Of a stretch of DNA of 64,000 bases, positions 1 to 10,300 are shown piece after piece. A program made the translations under genes and the position numbers. The notes beneath the pieces are model-generated. The model saw only the letters and a program-made list of their open reading frames with translations. It ran no database searches and was not told where the DNA came from. The number at the start of each line of letters is the position of its first letter. Within the stretch, counting starts at the first letter, position 1. This DNA is from Solobacterium sp. (GTDB lineage Bacteria > Bacillota_I > Bacilli_A > Erysipelotrichales > Erysipelotrichaceae), in the NCBI GenBank assembly GCA_017512725.1, contig JAFWEW010000031.1, positions 62,001 to 126,000 on the forward strand, given 5' to 3'.

Positions 1-2
1 AG

Positions 3-194
3 GTTAACGGCGGACTGAAGCCGGACTGGAAGCGAATCATAGATGACGCGATTTCGAACATGAAAGACTACGGACAGTCCAAAGATGTCCTGCTGCGAAT
101 GCTGGAACGAAGCAGAAACAGTATCGACATTAACATTGAAAATGATTCAGAGTACAGCGTAGTAATCGAGTATATCAACTCTCACTGGGACTGA
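3..194 (+). CDS. C-terminal fragment of an unknown protein
   Basis: An open frame enters the window from the left and runs 63 codons to a TGA. The visible tail is hydrophilic and mixed-charge, with no motif I recognise. It has no start in the window, so it is a truncated view of an upstream gene and not a complete small gene. A hairpin terminator follows about 30 bases later, so it is probably the last gene of its transcript. No function can be assigned. Confidence 0.55.
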   Translation, partial: VNGGLKPDWKRIIDDAISNMKDYGQSKDVLLRMLERSRNSIDINIENDSEYSVVIEYINSHWD

Positions 195-222
195 TCCGGA
201 CCATTTGTACCGCCCGGCATAC

Positions 223-250
223 AAAGGGATGCGAGTTCATCCCTTTTCTT
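223..250. terminator. Bidirectional intrinsic terminator
   Basis: A perfect 9-bp stem (AAAGGGATG / CATCCCTTT) with a 6-base loop is followed by a T-rich tract on the plus strand and preceded by A residues. It sits between the plus-strand fragment and the convergent minus-strand gene. The stop codon of the minus-strand gene lies at the loop and stem edge, so both transcripts can end here. Confidence 0.7.
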
Positions 251-1727
251 CTGCGGCTTCATACAGTTTCTGAAGCACCTTTACCATTGCGTACGTATCC
301 AGTTCACAGTACTTCAGCAGGTGCTGACGGGCTTCCTCCAGTGCCTTTGGATCCATACTGCTCATGAGTTTGAAGGTATCAGAGGCTTCCCGGCCGTTAT
401 GGACTCCTTCCAGGTTCTGATAATCCAGTTCCGGATCCCCCGGGAATAATGCCGGAAGAACATACTTGATGGAGTAAGACCCCTGCATCGCTTTGTTGTT
501 GTACCAGTTCTGCTGGAAGGGAACGATGAGGTCTTTGATATTGTCATGGATGCTCATGAGATGACGGCTGAGATCCGGGAACAGTTCTGCCAGTTCCTTT
601 ATCCGCGATTTTTCAAAGGTCATACTGTAGGCAAGAACGCAGACATCATCGGGGATATCTTTACATAACTGCTCTGCCAGACCTCTTCTTGGATCTTTAT
701 ACGGATAAGCAAGATATTCTTTGTGATAGAGTTTCCCGTTCTGTTTCTTCTGATAATGGAGCGAGTACTGAAACGGGATCTGGTCATAAGGCGAAGAATA
801 ATCATACAGAGGCACGGCAGGCTGGAACGACTCAAAGTCCAGGAAGTACAGCGGGTAGGTAATGTCCTGAAGGTACTGCCGGATGGATTCCCTGTTGATC
901 CGGTCCGGAAGATCTTCCAGCTCATAGCTCACCTGCATCGCGGCCTGTTTTCCCAATGCGCCGGACGCATGAAGATCCTCATAGGATACCAGTCCCTGAT
1001 CGTACAGCTTTGTTTTGGTGTTCAGCTGGGTCCGTTTCAGATCAAAGACGTTCGGTTTTGGCAGTGCTTTTGAGCAGTAGGGCCAGAATCCGCATCCATA
1101 TGGAGAAAAGCACTGTGCTCCAAGGTTCTGTTCCGGTTCCTTCCGCTTCCGCATGTACCGGCGGAAGGATTCAATGTTTTCTTCAACGCTGTGGTGGTTC
1201 CCAACTGCGATTTCCGTAAGGTCTTCAAAGGTAAACAGTTCCTTCAGGTTCAGTTCTCCAATGCGTACATATTCCCGGTTTAAGTGAACCAGACATGCCC
1301 GCTTTACCTGACAGCCAAGCTGGGTAAGAACATAAACCTGATAGGATACATCATCGATGTAAATATCATGAATTGCGGTAGAACTTTTCACTTCATACAG
1401 CTCCACCTGTTTTCTTCCCAGATTCTTCAGGATATCCACACTGCAGAAAAGACCGTCATACGAAAACGATGCCTCACAGATGACAGGTGTTTTCCTGCGG
1501 ATCAGTTCTTCGGTCGTATGGATCATTTCGGAAGGATTTCCATAAGGGACCTCAGTGAAATCCCCGAATAATCCCATGGCAAGATCGCCGACTTCATTGC
1601 CGGTCTGAAGCACCGCTTCATTCATGACGGAGTCATCAAAAACCTCCGGCTTATACTGTTTCAGCCAGAGCATTTTCGGGCATTGGACCGCATTGCAGTA
1701 TCTGGTTTTCGATAATGTGAATGGCAT
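237..1727 (-). CDS. DUF2779 domain protein (Cas4/RecB-like N-terminus)
   Basis: A 496-residue protein of the DUF2779 family. The N-terminus has a cysteine pair (C11, C16) and a cluster CFSPYGCGFWPYC near residue 206. This layout is like the Fe-S-binding cysteines of Cas4/RecB-type nucleases. The C-terminal half carries YFLDFES near residue 295 and a closing YCELDTYAM, the acidic residues expected of an RNase H-like (DEDD) fold; this is the DUF2779 module. A nuclease role in DNA or RNA metabolism is inferred from the family. There is no CRISPR array or cas gene nearby. A WYL regulator lies 47 bases upstream on the same strand, possibly co-transcribed. Confidence 0.8.
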   Translation of the reverse strand: MPFTLSKTRYCNAVQCPKMLWLKQYKPEVFDDSVMNEAVLQTGNEVGDLAMGLFGDFTEVPYGNPSEMIHTTEELIRRKTPVICEASFSYDGLFCSVDILKNLGRKQVELYEVKSSTAIHDIYIDDVSYQVYVLTQLGCQVKRACLVHLNREYVRIGELNLKELFTFEDLTEIAVGNHHSVEENIESFRRYMRKRKEPEQNLGAQCFSPYGCGFWPYCSKALPKPNVFDLKRTQLNTKTKLYDQGLVSYEDLHASGALGKQAAMQVSYELEDLPDRINRESIRQYLQDITYPLYFLDFESFQPAVPLYDYSSPYDQIPFQYSLHYQKKQNGKLYHKEYLAYPYKDPRRGLAEQLCKDIPDDVCVLAYSMTFEKSRIKELAELFPDLSRHLMSIHDNIKDLIVPFQQNWYNNKAMQGSYSIKYVLPALFPGDPELDYQNLEGVHNGREASDTFKLMSSMDPKALEEARQHLLKYCELDTYAMVKVLQKLYEAAEEKG

Positions 1728-1774
1728 TGATCGGCTCTCCGTTTCAGTTGGTGGCAGGATCTGCGCGCAGGGGT

Positions 1775-2749
1775 CTACTTTTTATATCGCTTCATCGAAT
1801 CACTCAGGATCTGAGTCATCTGCTGACGTAGTTCTGCCGGTTCCACGATTTCCGCCGCATCCAGGTACTGCTGGGCAAACAGCAACAGGCCGGAGGAACT
1901 GCCTTTGACGTGAAGGGTAAAGTGATTTTCATCCTCCGGAAGGATCCTGCAGTCAGTGCCGAAGGTATCGATGACATGATCCAGTACGCGTTTCTCACAG
2001 CGGATCACCGCATTGACCGGTTCATCGTTGAACATATAGTACATATTCCGGGCATACTCATACGCATCCAGATCGTTTGACAGGGCAGGAACTTTCCGGT
2101 CTTCAATGATTCCGATATTGGTCATCCGGTCGATCCGGTAATGGGCAAAGCCTTCATGATGATCACTGGTAGAAATGAGATAGGCACGGGAATCCCGGTA
2201 GACAATGAACCGCGGTTCTACCTCATACGGCTTTTCCCGGCGGGCAACCAGCTTCTTCTGTTCATTGTAGTGAAGGTAAGTGAAACGGATCGGACGACGT
2301 TTTTCAATTGCGGAAGAGATCACGGCAATGTTTTCCAATAACAGGTTATGACTGCTTTTGCCGGTCTTGGGCATATAGACCTTATCGGTATATTCATGGC
2401 TCTGGGCAGTGCTCAGAGTAGCCAGAAGCTTATCTATGATCTGCTTGCTTTCTTTGGCAGATATAAAGTTGCTGGAGTGTACCGCATTGCACAGCAGGAA
2501 CACTTCCGGCTTGGTAAACTGATGTTCTTCCAGGTAATAGCCTTTTCCATTTTCCTGCCAGGTGCTGATCTTATGGCCGTATTGTTTTAAGAGCTCAACG
2601 TTGGCATATAATGTGCGCCGCTCCAGGGTCAGATCGTATTCTGATTCAAGAATGGAAGTCAGGTTTTTCGTACTGAGAACATGATCCTCATCGGTATTCT
2701 TTTTCAGTACTTCCAGTAAAGCAAGGGGCAGTTCTTTCTTGTCCGCCAT
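1775..2749 (-). CDS. WYL-domain transcriptional regulator
   Basis: A 324-residue protein with an N-terminal winged-helix domain (residues about 8-70) followed by a WYL domain. The central part (I-R-F-T-Y-L-H-Y, then VEPRFIVYRDSRAYLI) matches the WYL sensor core. WYL proteins bind nucleotides or nucleic acids and act as ligand-responsive regulators, often near nuclease or defence genes. The start is set at the ATG with GGAGG nine bases upstream; a longer frame with seven extra residues lacks a ribosome-binding site. It lies directly upstream of the DUF2779 gene on the same strand, so it may control that gene. Confidence 0.85.
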   Translation of the reverse strand: MADKKELPLALLEVLKKNTDEDHVLSTKNLTSILESEYDLTLERRTLYANVELLKQYGHKISTWQENGKGYYLEEHQFTKPEVFLLCNAVHSSNFISAKESKQIIDKLLATLSTAQSHEYTDKVYMPKTGKSSHNLLLENIAVISSAIEKRRPIRFTYLHYNEQKKLVARREKPYEVEPRFIVYRDSRAYLISTSDHHEGFAHYRIDRMTNIGIIEDRKVPALSNDLDAYEYARNMYYMFNDEPVNAVIRCEKRVLDHVIDTFGTDCRILPEDENHFTLHVKGSSSGLLLFAQQYLDAAEIVEPAELRQQMTQILSDSMKRYKK

Positions 2750-2874
2750 AATGGTATTCCTCCAGTGCAATAATATTCATTTAATTAATGTGTTCTTTTA
2801 TTTCATGGCAGTTTTTTTGTAGCAGATACATTTTTATTATACAGTTGGCAGCTGAGCCTGGGGAGGAAGACGAT

Positions 2875-3180
2875 GTGACGATTCTGACAAATGGGATCCT
2901 GCGGAAGGGATTGGTTTCTGCCGGGATCCTGTGCATCACTCTTGCGGCGGTGCATTTCCTGAAAACGACAAAAGCATCCATCATGACCTGTGCGGTCATA
3001 TTCTGTCTGGTAGACGGTTACTGGTCGCTGTTTGGAATTGCCTGTCTGATTCAGAGAACAGGCGATATCTGGAAGAACGGGCTGGACCGGAAAAGTGTTC
3101 TCGAGTTCAGTGGGTATATCCTTCTGATGTATCTGCCGTTTCTCTGTTATCTCATAAGTGTCCGGATGTGGAACGGGTGA
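2875..3180 (+). CDS. Small three-helix membrane protein
   Basis: A 101-residue protein starting at a GTG preceded by GGGGAGG eight bases upstream. The frame stays open further 5' but without a convincing site. Three hydrophobic stretches are visible: about residues 8-28, a second around 37-60, and a third from about 78 to 95. It ends shortly after, so most of the protein is membrane-embedded. No family is recognised. It is divergent from the WYL gene. A lipoprotein gene follows after about 170 bases. Confidence 0.6.
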   Translation: MTILTNGILRKGLVSAGILCITLAAVHFLKTTKASIMTCAVIFCLVDGYWSLFGIACLIQRTGDIWKNGLDRKSVLEFSGYILLMYLPFLCYLISVRMWNG

Positions 3181-3352
3181 CATGCCGGCATACGGTTTCC
3201 GTATGAGGAACGTCCATGCGGTAACGAATACGATAGAATATAGAAAACAAGAGTTACAGTCCGGACTGGAAACAGAGTGCTGTTTTGGATCGGACTGCGA
3301 ATCGATTGAGCGAATCTGAGAGTGTATCATTCTGATGTGAGAAGGAGACAAT

Positions 3353-3877
3353 ATGAAACGAAATGCTGTTGTAAAACAAATCATCGCACTGACGGTTCTG
3401 TTTGTACTTGCCGCATGCAGTCCGAAAGACAACATCATCGGCCCGAGAACGGAAGATGCCTGGAAAAAATGGGAAGAAGATCAGAAAGTGCTGAAGGAAA
3501 CCTGGGGTGACACAGAAGTGTATGCCTATATTCAGACCATTCTGGAGGATCTCCAGAATGTGAATGCCAATGTGGTATTCAAGGATGATTTCTCAACCGA
3601 AACCGAAAGTGAAGATCTGACTGCTTTGACGAAACTGTATGAAGATATGCACTACAGTGATGAGATCTCACTGGATGAGTTCCTGACCAAGCTGAAAAAC
3701 TCCGATGTTCGCTGGATCGTCGGCGGAGCGCCGGATCTCGACAGCATCGAAGACAAGGGTGACGGGGTCTATGACGTAAGACTGCTGTATTATCCGAACG
3801 TGGATTCTCTGATGGCGGTAAATGTAACGGTACGTACCGAAGCGGACGGTGCCTTCCATCTGGATTTCGGGAAATAA
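3353..3877 (+). CDS. Small lipoprotein of unknown function
   Basis: A 174-residue protein with a type II signal peptide: basic MKR start, hydrophobic core and lipobox LAAC near residue 22. It should be lipid-anchored on the outer face of the membrane. The mature part is acidic with no enzyme motif; a central segment with DEISLDEF and a C-terminal beta-rich half suggest a small soluble domain. A ribosome-binding site (AGAAGGAG) sits just upstream of the ATG. It is followed by another lipoprotein gene on the same strand. Confidence 0.7.
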   Translation: MKRNAVVKQIIALTVLFVLAACSPKDNIIGPRTEDAWKKWEEDQKVLKETWGDTEVYAYIQTILEDLQNVNANVVFKDDFSTETESEDLTALTKLYEDMHYSDEISLDEFLTKLKNSDVRWIVGGAPDLDSIEDKGDGVYDVRLLYYPNVDSLMAVNVTVRTEADGAFHLDFGK

Positions 3878-3985
3878 CCGAAACGGGTTTTGTTTCTTTT
3901 GCGGCGGGACAGGACATGCCTGTTCCGCTGTTTCTGTTTTTTCGAGTATGTTGTATTCATAAGAATTATTGGCAAGGAGGCGGAA

Positions 3986-5974
3986 ATGAAATCGGTCACG
4001 TTGTTTTTTGCCCTGTGCATGTCACTCATCCTTTCATCCTGTGCGGGATCCGTTCCAAAACCATCCGAACCGGAGGAGACAGAACCTTCCGGTACTTCAG
4101 AACCGACTGAGCCATCGGATGTGCCCGTAGCGCTTCAGCCCCAGGAAGCCGGGGATGTAAATATCAGTACGCTTGTTCCGGTATCATTTCCGGAATGGAA
4201 AGGCTATACCGATGACACGCTGGTGCTCAACAGTATGTACAGCTTTCCCGGCTATCACGGGCAGGGGAAACTGTATTTCCGGACAGCGGATACGGTAGAG
4301 CAGTTCCGCATGTATATCAACGGGCATCCGGTCAATACAGAAGGACTTGCGGGAGAAACGCTCTGGGTCCTTGATTTTTCCGATTGTTCGATTAACGGAA
4401 TGAACACCGTACAGGTATCCAATATTATGCCCGCTGATCAGAAGAATGCGGTCACCCTGTATGCTCCGTATCCGGAAGTACTGGAGGGGACGCCGGAATT
4501 AGAAGGGATCAATCCGGATGCACTGGCACTGATTACCGATATTATCGAGACCGATATTGAAAACGGATTTACCAGTGCACAGCTTTCGATCATCCGCAAC
4601 GGAAGACTGGTTTATGAAAAGGCATGGGGGAACGTAAACTCGTATCTGCCGGACGGGTCACCCTGTACCGACAGTGCGAAGGTCACGACCGACACGCTGT
4701 ATGACCTTGCCTCGGTTACCAAGATGTTCGCGACAAACTATGCGCTTCAGAAACTTGTAACGGATGGAAAGATCGACATTGACGCTAAGATAACGGATTT
4801 TCTCGGAGAGGAATTTGTGAATGAAACAATTCAGGTACCGGTCGATACCAATGGGGCAGTTAAGGATCTGAGTGTACTTCCGGATCTGGAGACGATCAAA
4901 TCCTGGAAGGCAGAGCTGACGGTTCGGGATCTGCTCCGCCATCAGGGCGGGTTCCCGGCAGATCCGAAATACGGTGCTCCGAAACTGTACCGGAAAGATG
5001 TGGCCAAAGAAGACTATCCCGATAATCCGCTGTTTGCCGGGAATGAAGTCGGAGAGACAACCCGTGCAAATACGATTTCGATGATCTGTAAGACTCCGCT
5101 GGACTATGAACCTGGAACGAAAACGGTCTATTCCGATGTGGATTATATGATTCTCGGATATGTCGTTGAACAGGTGACAGGAGAAGATCTGGATACCTGG
5201 CTGAAACAGAATATCTATGAACCGATCGGTCTTTCTCATCTGACCTTTAACCCGCTTCAGCACGGGTACCGGAAGGAAGATTGTGCGGCAACGGAATTAA
5301 ACGGCAATACCAGAGACGGACTGCTGGATTTTGACGGGTTCCGCACGGAGACGATTCAGGGTGAAGTACATGATGAGAAAGCCTGGTACTGCATGGCTGG
5401 GGTTTCCGGTCACGCCGGCCTGTTTTCAAACGCAACAGATCTGGCAAAACTGGCATCGATCATGTTAAGCGGAGGTTATGGGGATCATCGCTTCTTCTCC
5501 CGTAATGTAATGGATCTGTTTACCGCTCCGAAATCGATAAATGATGCGCACTGGGGTCTTGGATGGTGGCGGGAAGGAGATAATGACCGGGCCTGGTACT
5601 TCGGTACCGAATCTGCCTCCGGCACCATAGGACATCAGGGATGGACCGGTACGCTGGTCATGATCGATCCGGATCATGACCTGGTAATCGCGTATCTTAC
5701 AAACAAGATCAACTCGCCGGTAACCGATTCTTACGGAAATCCGAACCGTTTTGACGGCGGCTATTATACCGCCAGTACACTCGGGTTCGTACCGGAGATC
5801 CTTTCGATCGGAATGGACAGCGATGAGGATATCCATGATCAGATTCGGGACCTGACTGCAGATATGGCAGAAGAAGCACTGAAACTGATTCCGGAGGGCG
5901 TGTCACTGGACAGTGACCATCCGGCTGCTCGCAATGCCCGCGCAAAGATCCAGCTGAAAAGTCATTACGAATAA
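3986..5974 (+). CDS. Lipoprotein serine hydrolase, beta-lactamase/CubicO family
   Basis: A 662-residue secreted lipoprotein: signal peptide with lipobox LSSC, then a Pro/Glu/Ser/Thr-rich linker, a beta-rich N-terminal region, and a class C beta-lactamase-like domain from about residue 190. Catalytic motifs are present: SVTK (Ser near 243, the SxxK nucleophile), YSD near 382 (the YxN position, Asn replaced by Asp) and HQG near 550. The family holds esterases, D-aminopeptidases and PBP-like proteins; the substrate cannot be told. AAGGAGG lies upstream of the chosen ATG; a longer in-frame start at 3890 lacks this and would bury the signal peptide. It is more likely an esterase or peptidase than a resistance enzyme. 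Confidence 0.85.
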   Translation: MKSVTLFFALCMSLILSSCAGSVPKPSEPEETEPSGTSEPTEPSDVPVALQPQEAGDVNISTLVPVSFPEWKGYTDDTLVLNSMYSFPGYHGQGKLYFRTADTVEQFRMYINGHPVNTEGLAGETLWVLDFSDCSINGMNTVQVSNIMPADQKNAVTLYAPYPEVLEGTPELEGINPDALALITDIIETDIENGFTSAQLSIIRNGRLVYEKAWGNVNSYLPDGSPCTDSAKVTTDTLYDLASVTKMFATNYALQKLVTDGKIDIDAKITDFLGEEFVNETIQVPVDTNGAVKDLSVLPDLETIKSWKAELTVRDLLRHQGGFPADPKYGAPKLYRKDVAKEDYPDNPLFAGNEVGETTRANTISMICKTPLDYEPGTKTVYSDVDYMILGYVVEQVTGEDLDTWLKQNIYEPIGLSHLTFNPLQHGYRKEDCAATELNGNTRDGLLDFDGFRTETIQGEVHDEKAWYCMAGVSGHAGLFSNATDLAKLASIMLSGGYGDHRFFSRNVMDLFTAPKSINDAHWGLGWWREGDNDRAWYFGTESASGTIGHQGWTGTLVMIDPDHDLVIAYLTNKINSPVTDSYGNPNRFDGGYYTASTLGFVPEILSIGMDSDEDIHDQIRDLTADMAEEALKLIPEGVSLDSDHPAARNARAKIQLKSHYE

Positions 5975-6130
5975 GCGGATCGGACTGGAGACAGAAGCCG
6001 GTAAACGGAGAGAACGTAAGGTTTTGCATTATCATCTGTTATCGATAATGAATTTTCAAAGAAAGCGTAAACCATGAGGAATCAGGAATGCGCTTTTTAA
6101 AATGCAATTTCCGACGCCTGCATATCATGA

Positions 6131-6190
6131 AAAATAGTGAAAAAATAGTGAAGTTATTATGAAGTTTTCTGGCATGGTTCCGATATAATA
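6131..6190 (+). promoter_or_regulatory. Putative promoter with tandem repeat ahead of fic
   Basis: A TATAAT at 6184-6189 is a good -10 box for the Fic gene; the -35 is weak. Just upstream, AAAATAGTGA occurs twice in tandem with an 11-bp period (6131-6140 and 6142-6151). One helical turn between copies suggests a protein-binding site. The assignment as an operator is an inference. Confidence 0.4.
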
Positions 6191-6207
6191 ACCTTAAGGG
6201 ATTTGGC

Positions 6208-7305
6208 ATGATTAAAGCGATTCTGAACAATGAAATTCTCAGGTATATAACAGAAATCGAAAAAAACCGTTATCGGGTTTCTGCTGTAAAGATGTCTCGC
6301 TCTGTTGCCGGCAGGCTTCGGAAGAATTCAAAAAAGAAAAGTTCATACGCATCAACTAAAATCGAAGGGAATCCCCTTTCTGAGAAACAGGTTGATGAAG
6401 TGATTGATCGGGATGAAAGAAAGCATTTCTTAAAGCCTGAGCAGGAAGTGAGGAATTATTTTCTTGCGCTTCAGTTTCTGGAAGAAAAGGCGAAAAAGAA
6501 AGAGAAGTTTTCGAAAAAACTGATTCTTGATGTGCAGAAATACGTAGAGAAAGGGGCATCAAAAGAAAAGACAGGACTTCGCGGGCCGATGCCGCCCGGT
6601 GTACTTTTTGCCGTGTATGATTCGGAAACGGGACAACCGGATTATATTCCACCGGAGTATTCCGATATTCCGGGATTATTAGATGAACTGGTGGAATATG
6701 TGAATTCAACGGATGACCATCCGCTTATTGTTGCGGCGATTGTTCATTATCAGCTTGTGACAATCCATCCTTTTGAAGACGGCAATGGAAGAACTGCGCG
6801 CCTCCTTTCGGGGTATGTTCTAGATGTAAATGGATATGGGTTTAACGGGATAGGTTCTTTGGAAGAGTATTTTGCTTATGATGTGAATGAATACTATGAA
6901 TCCATTCAAATGGGATTGCCGGCACTGTACTACTCCGGCAGAAATGATCCGCCGCATCCTGAAATATGGATAAACTATTTTCTCCGAATGGTTCTGCTGT
7001 ATTCAGGAAAGGTTTGCGAACTGTCAGAAGGTTCGAATACGGAGGAAATAACAGGGAGCCTTTCTCATCTGAAACAAAAAGAGAAAGAACTGCTGCTGTT
7101 TCTTATAAACCACTACAAAAGAGAATTCACGCCGATTGAAGTCAGCAGGGAATTTGGGGTAACAAACAGAACGATCATTAACAGACTGTCCGTACTTGCT
7201 AAGAACGGATTTGTTGAGCCTGTTATGGCAAAAGAGCGCATCAGATCCTATAAGCTCAGTGATTTTACAAACGATCACGAAAAAGAATTAAAGAAATCCC
7301 TGTAA
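6208..7305 (+). CDS. Fic-family protein (adenylyltransferase-like)
   Basis: A 365-residue Fic protein. The active-site loop HPFEDGNGRTAR (His near 187) matches HPFx(D/E)GNGRxxR fully, so AMP transfer from ATP to a target hydroxyl is expected. An inhibitory motif S-T-K-I-E-G-N lies in the N-terminal helix (near 48-54), the class II arrangement in which Glu blocks ATP binding. A C-terminal winged-helix-like segment (about 300-350: ITGSLSHL, FTPIEVSREF, TNRTIINRL) suggests DNA binding and autoregulation. The gene is visibly richer in A/T than its neighbours, which suggests transfer. It has a weak ribosome-binding site. No antitoxin gene is adjacent, which fits a self-inhibited class. Confidence 0.9.
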   Translation: MIKAILNNEILRYITEIEKNRYRVSAVKMSRSVAGRLRKNSKKKSSYASTKIEGNPLSEKQVDEVIDRDERKHFLKPEQEVRNYFLALQFLEEKAKKKEKFSKKLILDVQKYVEKGASKEKTGLRGPMPPGVLFAVYDSETGQPDYIPPEYSDIPGLLDELVEYVNSTDDHPLIVAAIVHYQLVTIHPFEDGNGRTARLLSGYVLDVNGYGFNGIGSLEEYFAYDVNEYYESIQMGLPALYYSGRNDPPHPEIWINYFLRMVLLYSGKVCELSEGSNTEEITGSLSHLKQKEKELLLFLINHYKREFTPIEVSREFGVTNRTIINRLSVLAKNGFVEPVMAKERIRSYKLSDFTNDHEKELKKSL

Positions 7306-7369
7306 TGAAGCAGATTTATAATTATTATTGTTGTACACCAGTATTAAAACAAAAGAAGGGAGCCGGTCT

Positions 7370-10300
7370 ATGACTCAGAAAAAAGACGGCGTCTCACTGC
7401 GGACAATTTATGCATGGATTATTGTGGCAGCGTTTCTTCTGTCCGGTGCGATGTTTTATACCACCAGCCGACTGACAGAAACGTTTGAAAGCCTCAGTGA
7501 GACAACGGAAGATCAGATTGCTTTGGAAAAGGCAGCGCGCAAACTGATGGATGCGTCAGATTATCTGACGGAACGGGCGCAGCGTTTTACCGTGGATGGA
7601 GATACCCGGTTCCTGAATGAATATTTCACGGAAGTGTATGAGACAAAACGCCGGGAAGATGCGATCGAAAAGATGTCTGCAGACCCGAAAATCAAAGAAG
7701 TACTGGAACAGCTCCAGGAGGCAATGGATGAATCCGTGGCGCTGATGAATAAAGAGTATTATGCGATGCGGCTTGTCATCGATGCGAAGGGCTATTCTGC
7801 GGTGCCGGAGGCGCTGAAACAGGTGGAACTGCGGGAAGAGGATCAGGCACTTTCACCCGAAGAGAAGATGCGGGAGGCGACAAAGCTGGTACTCGGAGAT
7901 GAATACTACAGCGAGAAGGAAAGTATCCGTGCGGATATGCAGGAAAGCCTGGATGCACTGGAATCTCTGACCCGGAACCGGGAATCACAGGCGATGGAGA
8001 ATTTCCGGAAAACGCTGAAACTCGCACGGTTCATGATCCTTCTGCAGATTTTCGGAACCCTGTTCCTGATCGGTCTTACCCTGCATCTTGGCATTAATCC
8101 GATCCTTGGGGCAGTCGGGCGGATCCGGGATGACCGGCCGATCCGGGAAACCGGAGCCAAGGAGTTCCGCTATCTTGCGCATGCGTACAATGATCTGAAC
8201 CGACGTCTGAATGATGAAAAGGAACTGCTGAAAGAGGCATCGGAGACCGATGCCCTGACCGGCATCCGCAACCGGATGGCATTACGGAATGACTATGACT
8301 GCTATTTTGGTCATGAAGTCACGGTAATGCTGATGGATCTCGACAACTTCAAACAGATCAACGATACCTATGGCCATGAAGCAGGAGACCATGCCCTGAG
8401 TGAGACCGGCCGGCTGCTGGTACAAGCCTTTCAGAAAGAACACTGTTACCGCTATGGCGGAGATGAATTCCTGATCATCGCACCGGATTATTCCGAGGCA
8501 GAATTCGTCCGGAAACTGAATACCATGGTGGAAAAGCGTCCGGTGATTGAAAAAGACGGAGAAATGATTCCGATCGGATATTCCTATGGGTATGTCCATG
8601 GCCTGCTGGATGACGATCACAGTCTGAGAGAACTGTTCTCAGAAGCAGACCAGAAGATGTACCAGATCAAAAACAGCAAGCAGAAGCCTGCAGAGAACTA
8701 CCGAAATAAGACAACAAGTGAAGAACCGGCGGCCAAACCGGCGGAATACACGGCAGCTGAGATGAAGAAGCTTCTCGAAAGCGCATCCCAGAAATATGAT
8801 CTGGCCCGGGTCGTGGATCCGATCGAGTGCCGGATTCTCGAGATTGGCAGCGACGGCGCGGTCAGCCGGAAACACAAGTGCTACGGAATCTGGAATTCCG
8901 ATCAGAAGTGCGTGAACTGTTCCAGTGCACTGGCATGCAGGACCGGATGTCGTCAGGTAAAAACAGAATCCTTCAAGGACCAGCTGTACCATATTGAGTC
9001 CAACCCGGTTCGTCTGAAACTGCCGGACGGCGGTGCGTATGATGCGGTCATGGAACTTGTTTCCATTGATAAAGAGAACCAGAATGCACCTGCGGCGAAT
9101 GACCGTGCGGCAGAAAACCGGAACAACCGCGGCGTTCGATTCCTTGCCCGTCATGACAGTCTGACCAATGTACTCAACCCGAATGCCTTCTCGGAACTGT
9201 GCCGGGAAGCGATGACGAAGAACCCGGATCTGCCCTGGATCATGATCACCAGCAATATCATGAACTTCCGGCTGGTCAATACCTTGTTTGGCTCGCAGAG
9301 AGGCAATGAGGTAATCGTAAGGAATGCGGCCGTGCTGCAGGAGATCGCTGATATTTCAAACGGTTTCTGCGGAAGACTTGGCAATGATCAGTTTGCGCTG
9401 CTGCTTCCAAAGGGAATGTACCGGGAAGAGCAGCTGAGGAATGCCGCAGGAATGCTGAAGGAAGAATTCAGCAGCGGCCAGTATACCTTCCGTATCCACT
9501 TTGGTGTCTATGAGGTGGAAGATTCTTCCGTTCCGATCTCCGTGATGTGTGACCGGGCAAATACGGCACTGCGTACCATCCATGAGAATGTCCGGGAAAC
9601 GATCGCTTATTTCACCGATGACATGATGAAGAAGATCCTGTTTGAACAGGAAGTCATCAGCAGTTTTGAACAGGCGCTTGAGGAGAGACAGTTTGAGATG
9701 TACCTGCAGCCGCTGGCTTCCGCAGAAGGAAGGATCAGCGGTGCAGAAGCACTGGTACGCTGGAGACGGCCGGACGGCACGCTCATCATGCCGGGAGATT
9801 TTGTTGAGACGCTGGAGAATGCCGGACTCATTCATCATCTGGACAGATACATCTGGGAATGTGCAGCCCGTCAGATCAAAGAATGGCAGGACACCGGGAT
9901 CGAAGACCTTACGATATCGGTAAATATGTCGGTAAAGGATCTCTACAACATGGATGTCTATGCAGTTCTGAATGAACTGGTAGAACGCTATGCGATTCCG
10001 ATCGGAAGACTGAAGGTTGAAATTACGGAAACGGCACTGCTGGAAGATCCGCAGAGCGGCATCGAAGTGATTTCCAAGCTGCGCCGGAAAGGCTTCTTCA
10101 TTGAAATCGACGATTTCGGAAAAGGCTATTCTTCTCTGAGCCTGCTGAAGGATATCCATGCGGATGTCCTGAAGATCGATATGAGCCTGCTTCATGAGAT
10201 CGAACACCGGGAACGCAACCGGATGATTCTCGAATCCATTATCAATATGGCAGTTTCCCTCGGCATGGAAGTAATCGCAGAGGGTGTTGAAACGGAAAAA

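Noticed and set aside
237-1727. DUF2779 protein as part of a CRISPR-Cas locus
   Set aside because: It has Cas4-like cysteines, but no repeat array or other cas gene is present in the window.
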